A DNA stretch of 64,000 nucleotides, from the NCBI GenBank assembly GCA_036936605.1, contig JAUPFV010000002.1, forward strand, positions 125,038,376 to 125,102,375, in the 5' to 3' direction. Below the pieces are notes generated by a model. That model was not told the DNA's origin. It saw only the letters and a program-made list of their open reading frames with translations, and ran no database searches. Below are positions 23,568 through 34,080 of the stretch, piece by piece. Made by a program: the position numbers and the translations under genes. The DNA is from Limnanthes douglasii subsp. nivea (Eukaryota; Streptophyta; Magnoliopsida; Brassicales; Limnanthaceae). The first letter of the stretch is position 1; each line of letters opens with the position of its first letter.

Positions 23568-24028
23568 TGATGAGTCCGAATTCAGAATACTCCCCGAAAG
23601 GACAAATCAGTCTAAAACTCTCCGAATACCGGACAGGCACTAAGGACGTAAACCGGACAGAGGATTTGGACCGGACAGATCACTTCGAACACTGTGAACT
23701 TAAGGCTGTTCGAACTATGACTAAAGTAATAAAAAAACCTAAACACTTCCTGACTAAGCTACCGGTCCTCCTGCTTAGAACTCATGGGTCTTTAAACATG
23801 ACCCGGGTCCATTAAACTTGACCCGAAAGCCCATAAGGGCCCAAACATCACACTATAAATACCCAACCACCAGCATTAACTATGGGTAATGAAAATTAAC
23901 TGCTACCAAGCTGCTTAATTATCTCTCCACCTTAAAACACCCTTACACCACCGTTAAACACCCCTGTACCACCTTGAAACTCCACTTAAAATTACTAGCC
24001 TACCCCCAGGCGATTATTTTCCACACCA
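23568..24028 (+). mobile_element. Solo LTR D, related to element B LTRs
   Basis: A 461-bp sequence starting TGATGAGTCCGAAT and ending TTCCACACCA, flanked by an exact 5-bp duplication CATAT (23563-23567 and 24029-24033). It has the same opening TGATGAGT, GACCC phrases and TATAAATACCC box (about 23854) as the LTR of B, but no internal region. This is the usual outcome of recombination between the two LTRs of one element. It sits at the left edge of the recognisable part of copia element E. Confidence 0.9.
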
Positions 24029-24033
24029 CATAT

Positions 24034-25394
24034 AACCATTTTTGACTAAATTCGTCAAAAGAGTGTCATTCGACAAAGAGTATGTCTCAAATGGATTATT
24101 AACAGTTATATTGTTAGTGAGTCGAGCACGCTCAATCAAATTAGCTATATAATATTATTGAGATATGAGATAGCCCTTTAAAGAATAAACAACTTTAATT
24201 TAAAAAAAATAACTTAACATCCAAGTCTTTCACAATAAAGCAGCATGTCAATTCAAATTTCGAAGATTCAATCAATTATAATCATCATCCAATAATTATC
24301 ATGATCATCAATACGTATCGATAATAGAAAAAAACTTATCATTTTATATTGTACGAAATAACACTGAATCATGATGACTAGATGGGAAGTTAAGAGAAAT
24401 AATCACCATGCTAAACTTCTAAAACCAAGCTCATTATGCTTCTGTATGAAACTAATGAGCTTTTAGAATATTCTAAACTACACCAGCTTGATGAGCAAAA
24501 CCAATAAAATGAATTATATAAACTTTTTTATAAAGATCATCATTTGAGAATGCATTATTGACATTAATATGAGATATTCTCCATCAATAAACGATAGCAA
24601 TTATAATGAGAGTGCAAAAACTTGTCATTTTTGTAATATGGGAACAAATTCATTCACAATATGTGTTATTTTCTTGAGAATATCATTTAACAACCAGTCA
24701 GGCTTTGTACACATTCAACAGATAAATCAGCATAACCAAATCACATGTATGAGTTGAGTACTAAGTTCATCAGCAATAGTAGTCTACCAAAGGGGATCAT
24801 AAAACTACTTCTATATAAGATAGGTTTTTATAAATATGACGAATATACAAAATGAAATAGGGAAAAAAAAGAAATAAAACATTAAAAACCAAAAGTTTGA
24901 AAGAATTACGAATACGAGTGGACTGACGAGTCTTATCTACAATCTATCTCGACAATTGGGTGATCATATAAATAAGAGCATAAGAGATGGATACCTTATA
25001 AACCGAAGTATCATATAGAGCCTAATTAAGATCGGACCGAAAGAATACATATAAATAAGATCTGATTGTATCATATTATTTTTACCAATAACATAACCCA
25101 AAAATACACGTAAGGCAGAGCAATAAGAAAATTTATTGCATACAACATATGATTAAAGAAAGAAACAAGTACAAAAAAAAGATGCAACGATGAATACGTA
25201 GATGGATGATTATATAACTCTTGAAAATGCGACAAACATAAATTATGAGATATTGAAATTATGTTGCTTACATAATCGATAATAATTACTACTTCTCTCC
25301 AAAATACAATGAGAACCTTAGTGACAACTATAATGAGCAAGTTGTTTCAACGAGATGACGATGTTTATTTTTAACAACACCATTTTATTGAGGA
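24034..25394 (-). pseudogene. copia E: integrase C-terminal half and reverse transcriptase
   Basis: Read right to left: the end of the integrase core (NGVV, KHRHLVET at about 25370-25340), then PFEKLYG-like and YVYFWVMLL stretches (the CVFLGY block of copia, around 25100). The RT is heavily mutated but recognisable: a HQAGVV..LKAL region followed by WF.KFS and SSHHDSVLF (about 24540-24370), and near the left end YIANLIERARLTNN (about 24150-24110). Stops are frequent in every frame. It once encoded the integrase and polymerase of a copia element and is now only a fossil. Confidence 0.75.
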
Positions 25395-25463
25395 GTGTAT
25401 GGTGTGGATAATTTCTAATCAAAGGGTATTTTTGGTCTTGTGGTTAATAGGGTATTAAATTTT

Positions 25464-25590
25464 GAGAAAAGTACCTGAAAATACCCACTCAACTATCTTA
25501 TTACCCGACAGTACCCAAATTTAACATAGTGTTACTTAATACCCAGACTAATATTATGGACAAAAATACCCTTCCACTATATATACCCAT
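25464..25590 (+). repeat. Left terminal inverted repeat of the MULE
   Basis: Starts GAGAAAAGTACCTGAAAA and contains CCCACTCAACTA, GTTACTTAATACCC, CTAATATTA and CCACTATATATACCC. All have counterparts on the opposite strand at 31435-31586 (which starts GGGAAATTGTACTTAAAG). The TATATATA at about 25577-25587 is the likely TATA box of the plus-strand gene. Confidence 0.9.
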
Positions 25591-25867
25591 TTTTCAATTC
25601 CAACCCACTTTTTCCACCTTCCTATCACCCTAAACAAACGCAAAAGTCTAATTTTAGAAACCACCAGAAAACCGTTCGACTTCGTGATACTTTCTCTCTC
25701 TCTAAAACTCAAAAACCCTACAGCTTCTCACCGTTCGCACCTTCGACACTATCGCACCGGTCAGCGTCTTTTACTCACTCAGACTACACACCTTCTGTTC
25801 GACAAAGTTGTCGTGAATTCGTCTCTGAAAGCTTCAATCTCGTTCTCCGACCGCTGAAATTTAACAG

Positions 25868-26385
25868 GTATGCATTATCGTGGAAAGTGTACTTTTTTTG
25901 CGTTTTTGACAAATTTGAACCACTTTTTTCTGTTAATTCACGATAGGCGTTGCTTTTTATACTAGAATGAAGTATCTACTGACGATAGTTGCTCAGTTTA
26001 TGGGTTTATCGTCGAAGGCAGGATATAATTTTAGTTGCATGTAATACTAATACTATCCTGAGAAATATTATGTATGTTAGATCTGCATTAGGTAGTTCAT
26101 TGTTGATTTTGGTGTTTGTTCAATAATTCCCAGATCCCTGCAACGTGCATGTAAAAAGTGTAACAGTTCGCATCCTGATCACCCATTATGCAAGCAATTC
26201 GCAGCTCGATTGTATGTTTATGTCATTTATTTACAAACAATTCGCAGCCAAGGCTGCGAATTGTCTGTTAAAGAAATATTTATATGTATGCAATTCGCAG
26301 CTTGGCATGCGAATTGTTCGTGCCATGTTAAGTAGCTTGTGATGCGAATTATTTGTGACACTCCAACTGATTTGTGTTTGTGCAG
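25868..26385 (+). other. 5'-leader intron of the MULE plus-strand gene
   Basis: A 518-bp intron with donor CAG|GTATGC and acceptor TTTGTGCAG, ending five bases before the ATG at 26391. It contains the palindrome cluster at 26167-26348, including a perfect 12-bp-arm copy. Confidence 0.75.
26167..26348. repeat. Palindrome cluster 1 (AATTCGCA motif)
   Basis: Five or six copies lie in the leader intron. The best is at 26238-26263: arms CAATTCGCAGCC and GGCTGCGAATTG around an AA centre, a perfect inverted repeat. Another at 26291-26316 has 9-bp arms CAATTCGCA/TGCGAATTG. Half-sites occur at 26167, 26196 and 26343. Confidence 0.9.
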
Positions 26386-26390
26386 AAAGT

Positions 26391-27250
26391 ATGACAACAA
26401 AACCTAGCTACTACAGATCAGGGTTGGTGATCCTTCTAAAGCTACTCAAAGACATGCGTATTACAAGGGCCCACATTGAAGCTGCAAGAAACACACCTTT
26501 CTACACACTTTTGAAAACGGCGTTCCAAATCCGTAATGAGGCAGAGTTGCCAAGGAAAAAATTCTACCAAATCATTCAGTATATCATCGAGCAATTCTCT
26601 GTGGATAAAGACGCCTTTAGGATTGTCAACAAGTATATAAAGCTAACTGAGAACGATGTCAAGATCATATTCGGGTTGAGGCATGGCACCGAGAAAATGC
26701 CATTAACAAAAACCGGAGCTTTTCACAACAAGTATGCACCCGACGAGGAGGACGAATCAAGGATGATGAAGAAATACTTCATGGGTAAAACTGGCAGGAA
26801 AGTAGCAGCTAGTAATACCAAAACAATAACAAATGCCATTATAAAGGTACGTCTAAAATGGACTTCATCTTTATAAAGCAAGATTCTGTACATTTCTAAC
26901 ATAGCATGTTGTCATTGGTTTTACAGGAGGGTATAGAGAAGGCCATAAATGAAGGAGGGGAGCATGAGTTGGAAGATGTTGCGAGGCTGTTGATACTGTT
27001 TTTGTGCTCCACACTATTCTACTCCGTATCTGGAGATATCCTGGGCTGGAGCACGGTTTATTACGTTGAAGACCTCAACAGAATAAACAATTATGACTGG
27101 GCTGGATCAATACTGTACAAGCTTCGACAGTCTATCAGGAGTTGCTTAGCAATAGAAAGAGCTGATAAAGTCGTCGGCTGCGTCGCCCTTGTAGTTGTAA
27201 GATTGATCTATTCAATATGTGGAAGAGAAAGAGGAGAAAGACAAAGATGA
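26391..27250 (+). CDS. MULE accessory protein (DUF1985/plant-mobile-domain-like), two coding exons
   Basis: Coding exons 26391-26846 (152 codons) and 26927-27250, joined across an 80-bp intron with GTACGT donor and GGTTTTACAG acceptor. The splice keeps the frame and gives about 259 residues with no internal stop. Blocks such as NDVKIIFGLRHG and ELEDVARLLILFLCSTLFY, then WSTVYYVEDLNRINNYDWA, resemble the N-terminal domain (DUF1985-like) found with Ulp1-type proteases in many plant MULEs. No protease His-Asp-Cys region follows; the protein ends in a basic tail. Function unknown. It is convergent with the transposase gene, as mudrB is with mudrA, although no similarity to mudrB is apparent. It is the best-preserved ORF in the window. 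Confidence 0.8.
26847..26926 (+). other. Coding intron of the MULE accessory gene
   Basis: 80 bp, GTACGT to TTTTACAG, phase 0. No palindrome motif is present. Confidence 0.8.
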
Positions 27251-27915
27251 TCAGCACAAAGAGGAGAAAGAGGAAAAAGATGGTGATGAATCCTCTACCA
27301 ACTGCTAGAGTTGGTTTTTGTTTTTTGTTTTTTTGGAATCCAACGAACTAGCACCAGTAGCTTGTAGTGATATGTGTAAACAGTTGTTAGTGCATGAAAA
27401 TATTGTAATCATCTTTTTTGTAATCCAATTTGTTTACAGAGTTTCAATGATATAAACGATTCGCATCCAAATACATTTTGCACATCATTCGCATGTTAAC
27501 CTACTTTATTACTTATTTTCAACCTTATTGAATATCCTGGTATTTTTATTAAAGCACAATTCGCAGCTTATCATATGACAAATATCAGGACTTCTAATTG
27601 TTCTTCATTCGCATCATAATTCTGGCCCTAATTCGCAGTCCATCATGCGAAACGTTTGATATGATAAATGTTTGATATGATTTTACTAGCGATTCGCATC
27701 CTGGTGAAATTTCACATAAAAATGCATGTAATCCTGATAGATGTTTGTAACAATATACCAACATATTGTACATAATTCGCAACACAGGATGCGAAATGCT
27801 TACAACTCCAATAATAGCAATACAAAAACACAGGAATGTATGAATGTTTAGTTTGCTGTACAGAACAATAACCGTACTACAAAAATAAATGTGATATGAC
27901 CAACCAGAATTTTCC
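27251..27915. other. Spacer between the convergent MULE genes
   Basis: Non-coding. It begins with an AAGAGGAGAAAG-rich stretch that may be an extension of the plus-strand gene, and then carries palindrome cluster 2. The 3' ends of both genes must lie here. Confidence 0.6.
27458..27797. repeat. Palindrome cluster 2 (AATTCGCA motif)
   Basis: About seven copies, mostly half-sites (27459, 27487, 27558, 27607, 27692). Two are paired: 27630-27651 (AATTCGCAGTCC to ATGCGAA) and 27774-27797 (AATTCGCAACAC to GATGCGAAAT). The whole cluster lies between the two genes. Confidence 0.88.
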
Positions 27916-28958
27916 TTAAACTGGAACATCACAAGTCCTCCGGTTATGGCCTGATTTCGAACATCGGCCACACCTCAACTTCTTGGTTAAGATTTCTCCT
28001 CTAGAAGGGATTCGCTTTTTCTTAGGCCTTCAGGAGCGTCTCTTAACGTTCGGAGGCAGAACTTCAACAAAAGAAGGATCGTTAGCGCTGGACCCTTCGC
28101 CGAAATCAGTTATAGCTGGTATGCTGAAAGAGTAACTTTCCCTGTAATTCTTAACCGTAAAGAAGGGTTCTATTACAGTCAATGGATCTTGGTCGGTGTA
28201 TTGTAATGCCGCTAGAGCACAAGAACATGGAAAACACTCTTGTTGCCATGATCCGCATGAACATTTGAAATCCAACAGATTAACAACAGCCACAGGATTC
28301 GAAAAGACTTCGAACATGGCGGAAGAGGACTTACGTACTACCCAAGTTCGGCACATGTCAACATTCTACTTTAGCTTCTTCTCATACTCGGGAACCAAAT
28401 TAGTACTCCAGCTGAGACATTCTTCGTATCTCCGTGAAACTTGAGTCATAAGCAAGACTCTAATCCAATCAATAAACTCAACAATTGGTAAGCCGCAATA
28501 TTTTTTAATCTGACTGTTAAACGATTCAGCTGCGGTAGAAGCCATAGAGGCGTATCGCTTCCCTTTTACGTAAGCCTGCACATACTTTTCAGGGGGTAAA
28601 TTTGCAAGAAAATCACTCATTCTCTCACCACCTTCACATAGAAAACCTGTTAGTATATCTTTAAAAAACTCTTGACTTGGAGCATAAGCAAGACGATGGA
28701 AGAAACTCAACATCCTTTTTTTATACTCCCTGTTAGTATGTTCCAGTTTGGCTTTCAAATTCTCAATGAGATGGAAATAACAGTACGTATGATAGCAGTT
28801 TGGATACAAGACAGAAACAACATTAACAATACCCGAATGACGGTCTGAAATAAATGTGATCTGGTGATCCAGCAAATGTGGTTTCAAACACCCCAAAAAC
28901 CATATCCAATTGTCCCAATCTTCAATGCTAACTACACCAACAGCAACAGGGAATAGTC

Positions 28959-29294
28959 CTGGAAAAAGGCATATCAAATGAACACTACAACAGTATGCAA
29001 ACGTTTAAAAATTGTAAGCAATTCGCATGCTGTCCTGGAACAATTCGCAGCTTTCCATACGAATTATGTGTGATATTTTAATTGCTCATACAAACAATTC
29101 GCAGCTTGTCATGCGAATTGTTTGTAACTCAAGCTGCGATGTAAGTACAGTTTACTCAGATAATACCTAATTCACAGCCTCAAATGCGAAATGTGAGGAT
29201 CACAACACTGCTTAATTCGCATCACCTGATGCGAATTGCATCAGCATTTTCACACAAAAACATCGTTCAGATTAACTAGATAAATGTAACTAAC
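28959..29294 (-). other. Intron of the MULE transposase gene
   Basis: A 336-bp intron between the codons for DGNNG and FPVAVG, GT at 29294-29293 and AG at 28960-28959. It is filled with palindrome cluster 3. Confidence 0.85.
29019..29240. repeat. Palindrome cluster 3 (AATTCGCA motif)
   Basis: Five copies inside the transposase intron: 29019-29030 (half), 29041-29065, 29095-29120 (arms CAATTCGCA and TGCGAATTG), 29169-29192 (mutated left arm) and 29213-29240 (AATTCGCATCA paired with TGATGCGAATT). Confidence 0.9.
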
Positions 29295-30473
29295 CGTTGT
29301 TTCCGTCCTTTGCTACAGCAGTGAGCAATGTACCCTTGTACTTGCCATATAAGTGGGTTCCATCGACAAACAACATTGGACGGCATGAATGAAAACCTCG
29401 AAGGGATGAATCGAATGCTACAAAACAGCGCTTGAATCGGTTTCCAGCTGACAACTCCAACTGGCAGTCTGAAGTAATATCCCGGCTCTTCAAGCGTTTG
29501 AAGTATCCGCTTAGTAAACTAAAAGAACTTGAACTACCTCCAAAAAATCCCCTCCTAGCCTTCTCTAAAGCATTCCATGACAAACGATAAGAGATGTCAA
29601 GACCGCAATCTTATTTGACAGTCGATTGTATGGTTTTGGCTGTCAACGAATGGCAGGTCCGGAGAGAATATTGAATTTCCTCTGCAATCAAATCTGATGT
29701 CAAATGCCTGTGCCGCTTATGCTTATGCTTCTGGGAGAAAACAGGACTGCAAGTATGGTACGGGACATACTTCTTGATCGTCATAAGGCCGGTGCTTGAG
29801 TCAATAGATGCATAAACCCTCCATTTGCACCCGCTTGTGAGCTTATTTTCACAATAAGCAGTGATCTTATTTGTTGTGTTGTGCAGGTATTTGAAAGAAA
29901 AACCATGCTCTAACGCAAACTTACACAAAGATACCCTCAGACCGGCATCGCCTTCTTCAAAAGCTTGACCCACTCCTGTAATAGCATCAGCCCAACCAGC
30001 AGTAGCAAGTTGTTTTTTCCTCTGATCAGAATTAACTAAACCATTACTACTCTCCCCGCTAACTAGTTGATCAAGTGATGGTTCTCCCAAAATCAAGCTA
30101 CGCTCTTTACGCTTTACACCATAATCCTTACCACCAGAGCTCTTATCAACAAAACTTTTATTACCAGAACCCTTATCGAAGACGTGTTGTTCTATGAGAA
30201 AACTAACCCGTTTTAAACGCTCCAAATCAAGATATAACACCAACCCAACAAAATCATTCTGGTTATTAAAGAAACAATTATTGTGATCCCCGCAGGAGTA
30301 AGTAATTAGGTAGTCACCTGTGGCAAGCTCCTCCCATGTGTTCTCTACATAAGCTTGGATACTTTCGAAGCTTTCAAACTCCGTGAAAGGCACAATTGCA
30401 GTTTGGTGACCATATTTAAAAATACAAACTCGTGATTTAGACATCTCTTACCCTGGACAATACAAGTTACTTG

Positions 30474-30905
30474 TTATTAGTCACAAAAACTATGTGCAAA
30501 TTATTTACTACTGCATCAAACAATTCGCATCCTATCTTGCGAATTGTGTATACCTACAACGAGCTATTCGCATCTTGTCCTGATATTTGTAGGTAAAAAA
30601 AGTCCTGATATTTGTTATTAGTCAAAAAAATTATGTTGTTAAATTATTTACTACTGCATCAAACAATTCGCATCCTATCTTGTGAATTGTGTATACCTAC
30701 AACGAGCTATTCGCATCTTGTCCTGATATTTGTAGGTAAAAAAAGTCATGATATTTGTTATTAGTCACAAAAACTATATGCAAATTATTTACTACTGCAT
30801 CAAACAATTCGCATCCTATCTTGCGAATTGTGTATACCTACATAGAGCTATTCGTATCTTGTCCTGATATTTCTATGTAAAAAAAGTCATGATATTTGTT
30901 TCAGA
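30474..30905. repeat. Three tandem ~141-bp repeats in the MULE leader intron
   Basis: Copies start at 30474, 30615 and 30758 (period 141-143 bp). Each carries a CAATTCGCATCC..TTGCGAATTG palindrome (30521, 30664 and 30805), one with a mutated arm, plus an ATTCGCATC or ATTCGTATC half-site. They lie upstream of the transposase ATG, before a splice acceptor TTGTCCAG at 30453, so they probably lie in a 5'-leader intron whose donor may be TAG|GTAATG at 31167. Confidence 0.9.
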
Positions 30906-31434
30906 ATACAATACTCTAATTGACCTAAAAACTCGTAATCTACACATTCAAGACAAAACTAAAGCACTACCAAATTAGAATATAACATTAGATAACAAGG
31001 ACATCACTATATAACGAACAATATTAACTAAACAATAACAAATCACTATAACAAAAAAAAAACAGAGAAAAGCTCGAAATCAGGCAATGGCATCTAAAAA
31101 CAGTAGAATAGAACCTATTCCAACAGAGAAACCCAATAAAAAAACTTCGAAATCGGTAGGTCATTACCTAAAAAGCTCGCAACACGATTACTTGTAAGCT
31201 ATAAGATTCCAAAAAGCGACGATCAACTCCTGTACGTATAAAACAGAGGTTAGACAGGTCTAACACAACAACCTACATAAAGAAACAAACCTTTAGCAGC
31301 TTCCGATCACTTGAAAATGTGATTTCAACCTGTCTCGTGGTGGTTGGTAGGGTTAGGTGGTTAGAGCGGCTAACAAATTCAAATCTTCAAAAAGCTATAA
31401 AAAAAATAGAAAGAAAACAGAAAATTATGTTTAT

Positions 31435-31586
31435 ATAGTGGGTTAAAGGTAGTTAGGGTATTAAAATAATATTAGGTTGTAAGTGACAATAAGGTAGTTG
31501 AGTTGGGTATTAAGTAACAATTGATCAAACCTTGGGTGGTAAGTGACAATTGAATAGTTGAGTGGGTACTTTAAGTACAATTTCCC
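31435..31586 (-). repeat. Right terminal inverted repeat of the MULE
   Basis: On the minus strand it starts GGGAAATTGTACTTAAAG and continues with CCCACTCAACTA. TATATAA on the minus strand at about 31431-31437 is the likely TATA box of the transposase gene. It pairs with 25464-25590. Confidence 0.9.
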
Positions 31587-32216
31587 TTAATTTTTTATGT
31601 AGGAGATATAAAGATAAAAGAGGTGTGTTCTTGTAGTTATAATTATTAAAAAAAGTCCAACATATTGATTGAGGTATCTATACTCTTGGTTTGAGACCCA
31701 TGGGCCGTCCGAGTCGGATCTTGGATTTATGTTAGCTTTAAAGACTCTAAAGCCCAAAAATGAAAGAGATTTTAGCACCTAGCTGAGTCATAATCCAATC
31801 AAATCTACTGTTTATTGAAATCCCGATGTAGAAGGTGTCTGAATTACCCTTTTGGATTTTTCCATAATTCTCTTCCAATAATATCCGAGCCTATCAGTAG
31901 CCATTTTAGGTCTTTCAAAAATGTTTTGGAAGAGATAACTTTTAATAAGATAGACTTGATCGGATTATTCTGGAATAGCTGAGTAGTTAAAAGAAGATTT
32001 GGATCGGATCCGAGGGGATTTCCTCTAGTCAAAGAGAAATCCAAAGATTTGTTTTTTAATAAACTGTTTTTGTTACACGTGTCAGTTCGACCTCTCAACC
32101 TTTTTTCTAGGTACTCGGACCTAAATTCTGAAAAAGTAATTAGACTAGGTTATTAGCCCCTAATCATGGTTTAGATGATTCAACTCCCTTAGTTAAAATA
32201 CTCAAGTGTTTTCTTA

Positions 32217-32225
32217 CCTATATAT
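32217..32225 (+). promoter_or_regulatory. TATA-like box before the antisense gene of element C
   Basis: CTATATATT lies about 115 bp before the first plausible ATG (32334), at the position equivalent to the boxes of A and B. Confidence 0.35.
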
Positions 32226-32333
32226 TCTTGACAATTTTACTATTTTTATATATATAGTGAGAAAAAATTTAACATATAAACTTTTAGATAGATAAAGCGT
32301 AAAACTTCGAGTTGTTCTAGGTTTGAGAAATTT

Positions 32334-33845
32334 TATGTTCATAGCCAAACTGCTCTGATCAAAAGGAGGTTGGTAGAACCTATTCGAATCAGAAAAAAAG
32401 AAGAAAGAGGCAAAAATTCCTGCTAGACTCCCTGCTTCTTCTGGTGGAGTGATTAGCCAGACAACCCTAGAGCCAGAAAAAAGTTCGTCTTCATCAAAAG
32501 CATCGATAATAAAAAAGATTCTTTTCATCCTAACTCTATCTATACATTATTAATCTTCTCTTCAGATACCCCTGAAATATCTTACTAAATAAAAAATAGT
32601 TTCAAACATCAAGAAACCTTCACCATTCATCGTTATGGGATCAGATGCTGAAAACACTACTCCCTGAAGGGTTACTCGACTCTCCAAGTCTAAAATCACC
32701 CCTCCATCCTTGAAAAATGTCAACCCGAGGATAATAGAAACTTATGTTCAAGTTTCTTTGGATCTGAATCTCCCACTTCTTCCTAGTGAAGCAGTGAACG
32801 AGATAGTGAACGAAGGGTTGGGAAGAAAAAGAAGAGAAACACATGATCAGAAATAGTACTCATACCTATAGATGCTCCTTCTATTCATTCAACTAAAGTT
32901 CCTTTACCAGGAAGATGTTCAAGATGACCCTCATTTCCTTACTTTTCCTACAACCGATCAGCCAACTATTGAAGGTGATGTTAATCTGGAGGACCTTGGT
33001 AACATTTACTTCATCGAGTTTGATAAGGAGGACTTTGATCAGACCTTTCCCCAGTCAGTTAACGCAATGAACTTTGATGGAAAATCCTTCGAAGTATCCA
33101 GCGAGCAGGATACCTTGGGACATGCAGTCTTAGGCTACATTAGGCCAATAGTTGACTTGGAAACGCAAGTTAGGGCTCAAGATAAAGACATTCCTTCTCT
33201 TGGCACTTCAAATCAAGACTTGAAGAACTCTCTTTCAGCTGAACAACAAAAAGTGGAGGCATTAAATAAAAAAAAATAAGCAGCTGAGCACCGATTTGGA
33301 ACAGTCCAAGAATGCTCGAGAAAACTTTCAAACCAAATATTCCGAACTAGAAACAACTACCTTACGGAGATTAAGTATTTGAAGTATCAACAATCTATTG
33401 ATACAAGCACTATTACCATACTATCCGAGGAGAAAGAGAAGTTGAGTAAGCTTCTTCAAAAGAAAGAAGATGAAATTACTTCTCTAAAGCAGAATCAGAC
33501 TCACGAGATAGCTGCAGAAATGGAGAAGTATGATTCTAGTGTGGTAGATTCTATGGATAAAAGGGATGAGGGTATCAAAGCAGATATGGTTTTTTTATTT
33601 CACGAAACCTTTCCAAAAATAATTTTTGGACCCTGTGGAAGTTCGTACCATATGACGAAATACCCTTTCAAACCCTATCACATGGTGATAGACATGGTGT
33701 TTCTTCACCAAGTGGGTTTACTTCCGATGAGGTATCTGATGAAAGTTCAAGCATTGATGCTAAGAGTCCCAAGCATGATGTAGACAAAGAGAAAGAACAA
33801 GAGAAATATGAAGGTAAGGAAAGAACCGAAGGGAATGAGCCCTAA
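32334..33845 (+). pseudogene. Extra antisense gene of element C (middle deleted)
   Basis: The N-terminal part (32334-32640) matches the start of the gene of B (MFIAKLL, KGGW-like and KKKKEEAKIPARLP phrases). The conserved Transposase_28-like middle is missing, and the sequence passes to the C-terminal half at about 32870. There, VNLEDLGNIYFIEFDKEDF, MNFDGKSFEVSSEQD, LGYIRPIVDLE and a coiled coil (33200-33540) precede IKADMVFLFHETFPK (33574-33618), which lines up with VKSDMVLLFNETFPK in B. It ends near 33845 (EGNEP, as in B). Intron and middle exon appear lost together. Function unknown. Confidence 0.7.
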
Positions 33846-33881
33846 GGTTGTTATACTTTTAATTTTGTGTTAAAAATTAAA

Positions 33882-33970
33882 TTCCTTGGATGGCCAAGGC
33901 ATTTTGCTAAAGTCTTTGGATGGCCAAAATATTTTGTTAAGTTTCTTGGATGGAAAAGGCATTCTATGTG
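33882..33970. repeat. 30-bp tandem repeat in element C spacer
   Basis: Three copies of a unit containing CTTGGATGGCCAAGGCATTTT, starting at about 33882, 33912 and 33942. The same phrase occurs twice in B at 9938-10030. Confidence 0.8.
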
Positions 33971-34080
33971 ATGGTGAATCAGGCATCTTTTAAAGTTGTG
34001 TTTTCTTTCACATGCATTCATCTCTTCGTGTTTTAATGAATATTTAATTTCTACGATGTGTTTACCAAATGTTTAATTTA

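Larger units (their letters stand above)
27916..30444 (-). pseudogene. MuDR-type transposase of the MULE (three in-frame stops)
   Basis: Start ATG at 30442-30444. Exon 1 is 30444-29295 and exon 2 is 28958-27916, 731 codons in one frame across an intron with GTTAGT donor and TTTTTCCAG acceptor. Domains: an N-terminal PB1-like region (RVCIFKYGHQ), the MuDR DNA-binding domain (LTSGCKWRVYASID, about residues 210-240), the MULE DDE core with VDGTHLYGKYKG (Asp), FISDRHSGIV (Asp) and TAAESFNSQ (Glu), a SWIM-like CSCGSWQQECFPCSC in which the usual final His is Cys, a basic RPKKKRIPSRG stretch, and a C-terminal knuckle CGRCSKSGHNRRTC. Stops are TAA 29611-29613, TAG 28366-28368 and TGA 28030-28032. Everything else is open, so inactivation looks recent. 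Confidence 0.9.
25464..31586. mobile_element. MULE (Mutator-like element) with two convergent genes
   Basis: A 6.1-kb DNA transposon with terminal inverted repeats of about 130-150 bp (25464-25590 and 31435-31586) that share CCCACTCAACTA and TTACTTAATACCC phrases. The flanking 9-mers TTAAATTTT (25455-25463) and TTAATTTTT (31587-31595) differ at one base, and 9 bp is the duplication length typical of Mutator elements. Each inverted repeat holds a TATA box driving a gene inward: an intact two-exon ORF on plus and a MuDR-type transposase pseudogene on minus. Introns and spacers carry a repeated palindrome. Confidence 0.93.
25400..31896 (-). repeat. 3' LTR of element C, interrupted by the MULE
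   Basis: Two pieces, 25400-25463 and about 31596-31896, add up to roughly 365 bp, close to the 369 bp of the LTR of B. The second piece has TATCTATACTCT (TATA region, about 31675-31682) and GAGACCCATGGGC, which line up with the LTR of B. It ends TATCCGAGCCTATCA, comparable to TATCCGAACTCATCA in B. Confidence 0.8.

Noticed and set aside
24569..24757. A short plus-strand ORF as a small gene
   Set aside because: It overlaps the decayed copia RT read on the opposite strand and has no support of its own.
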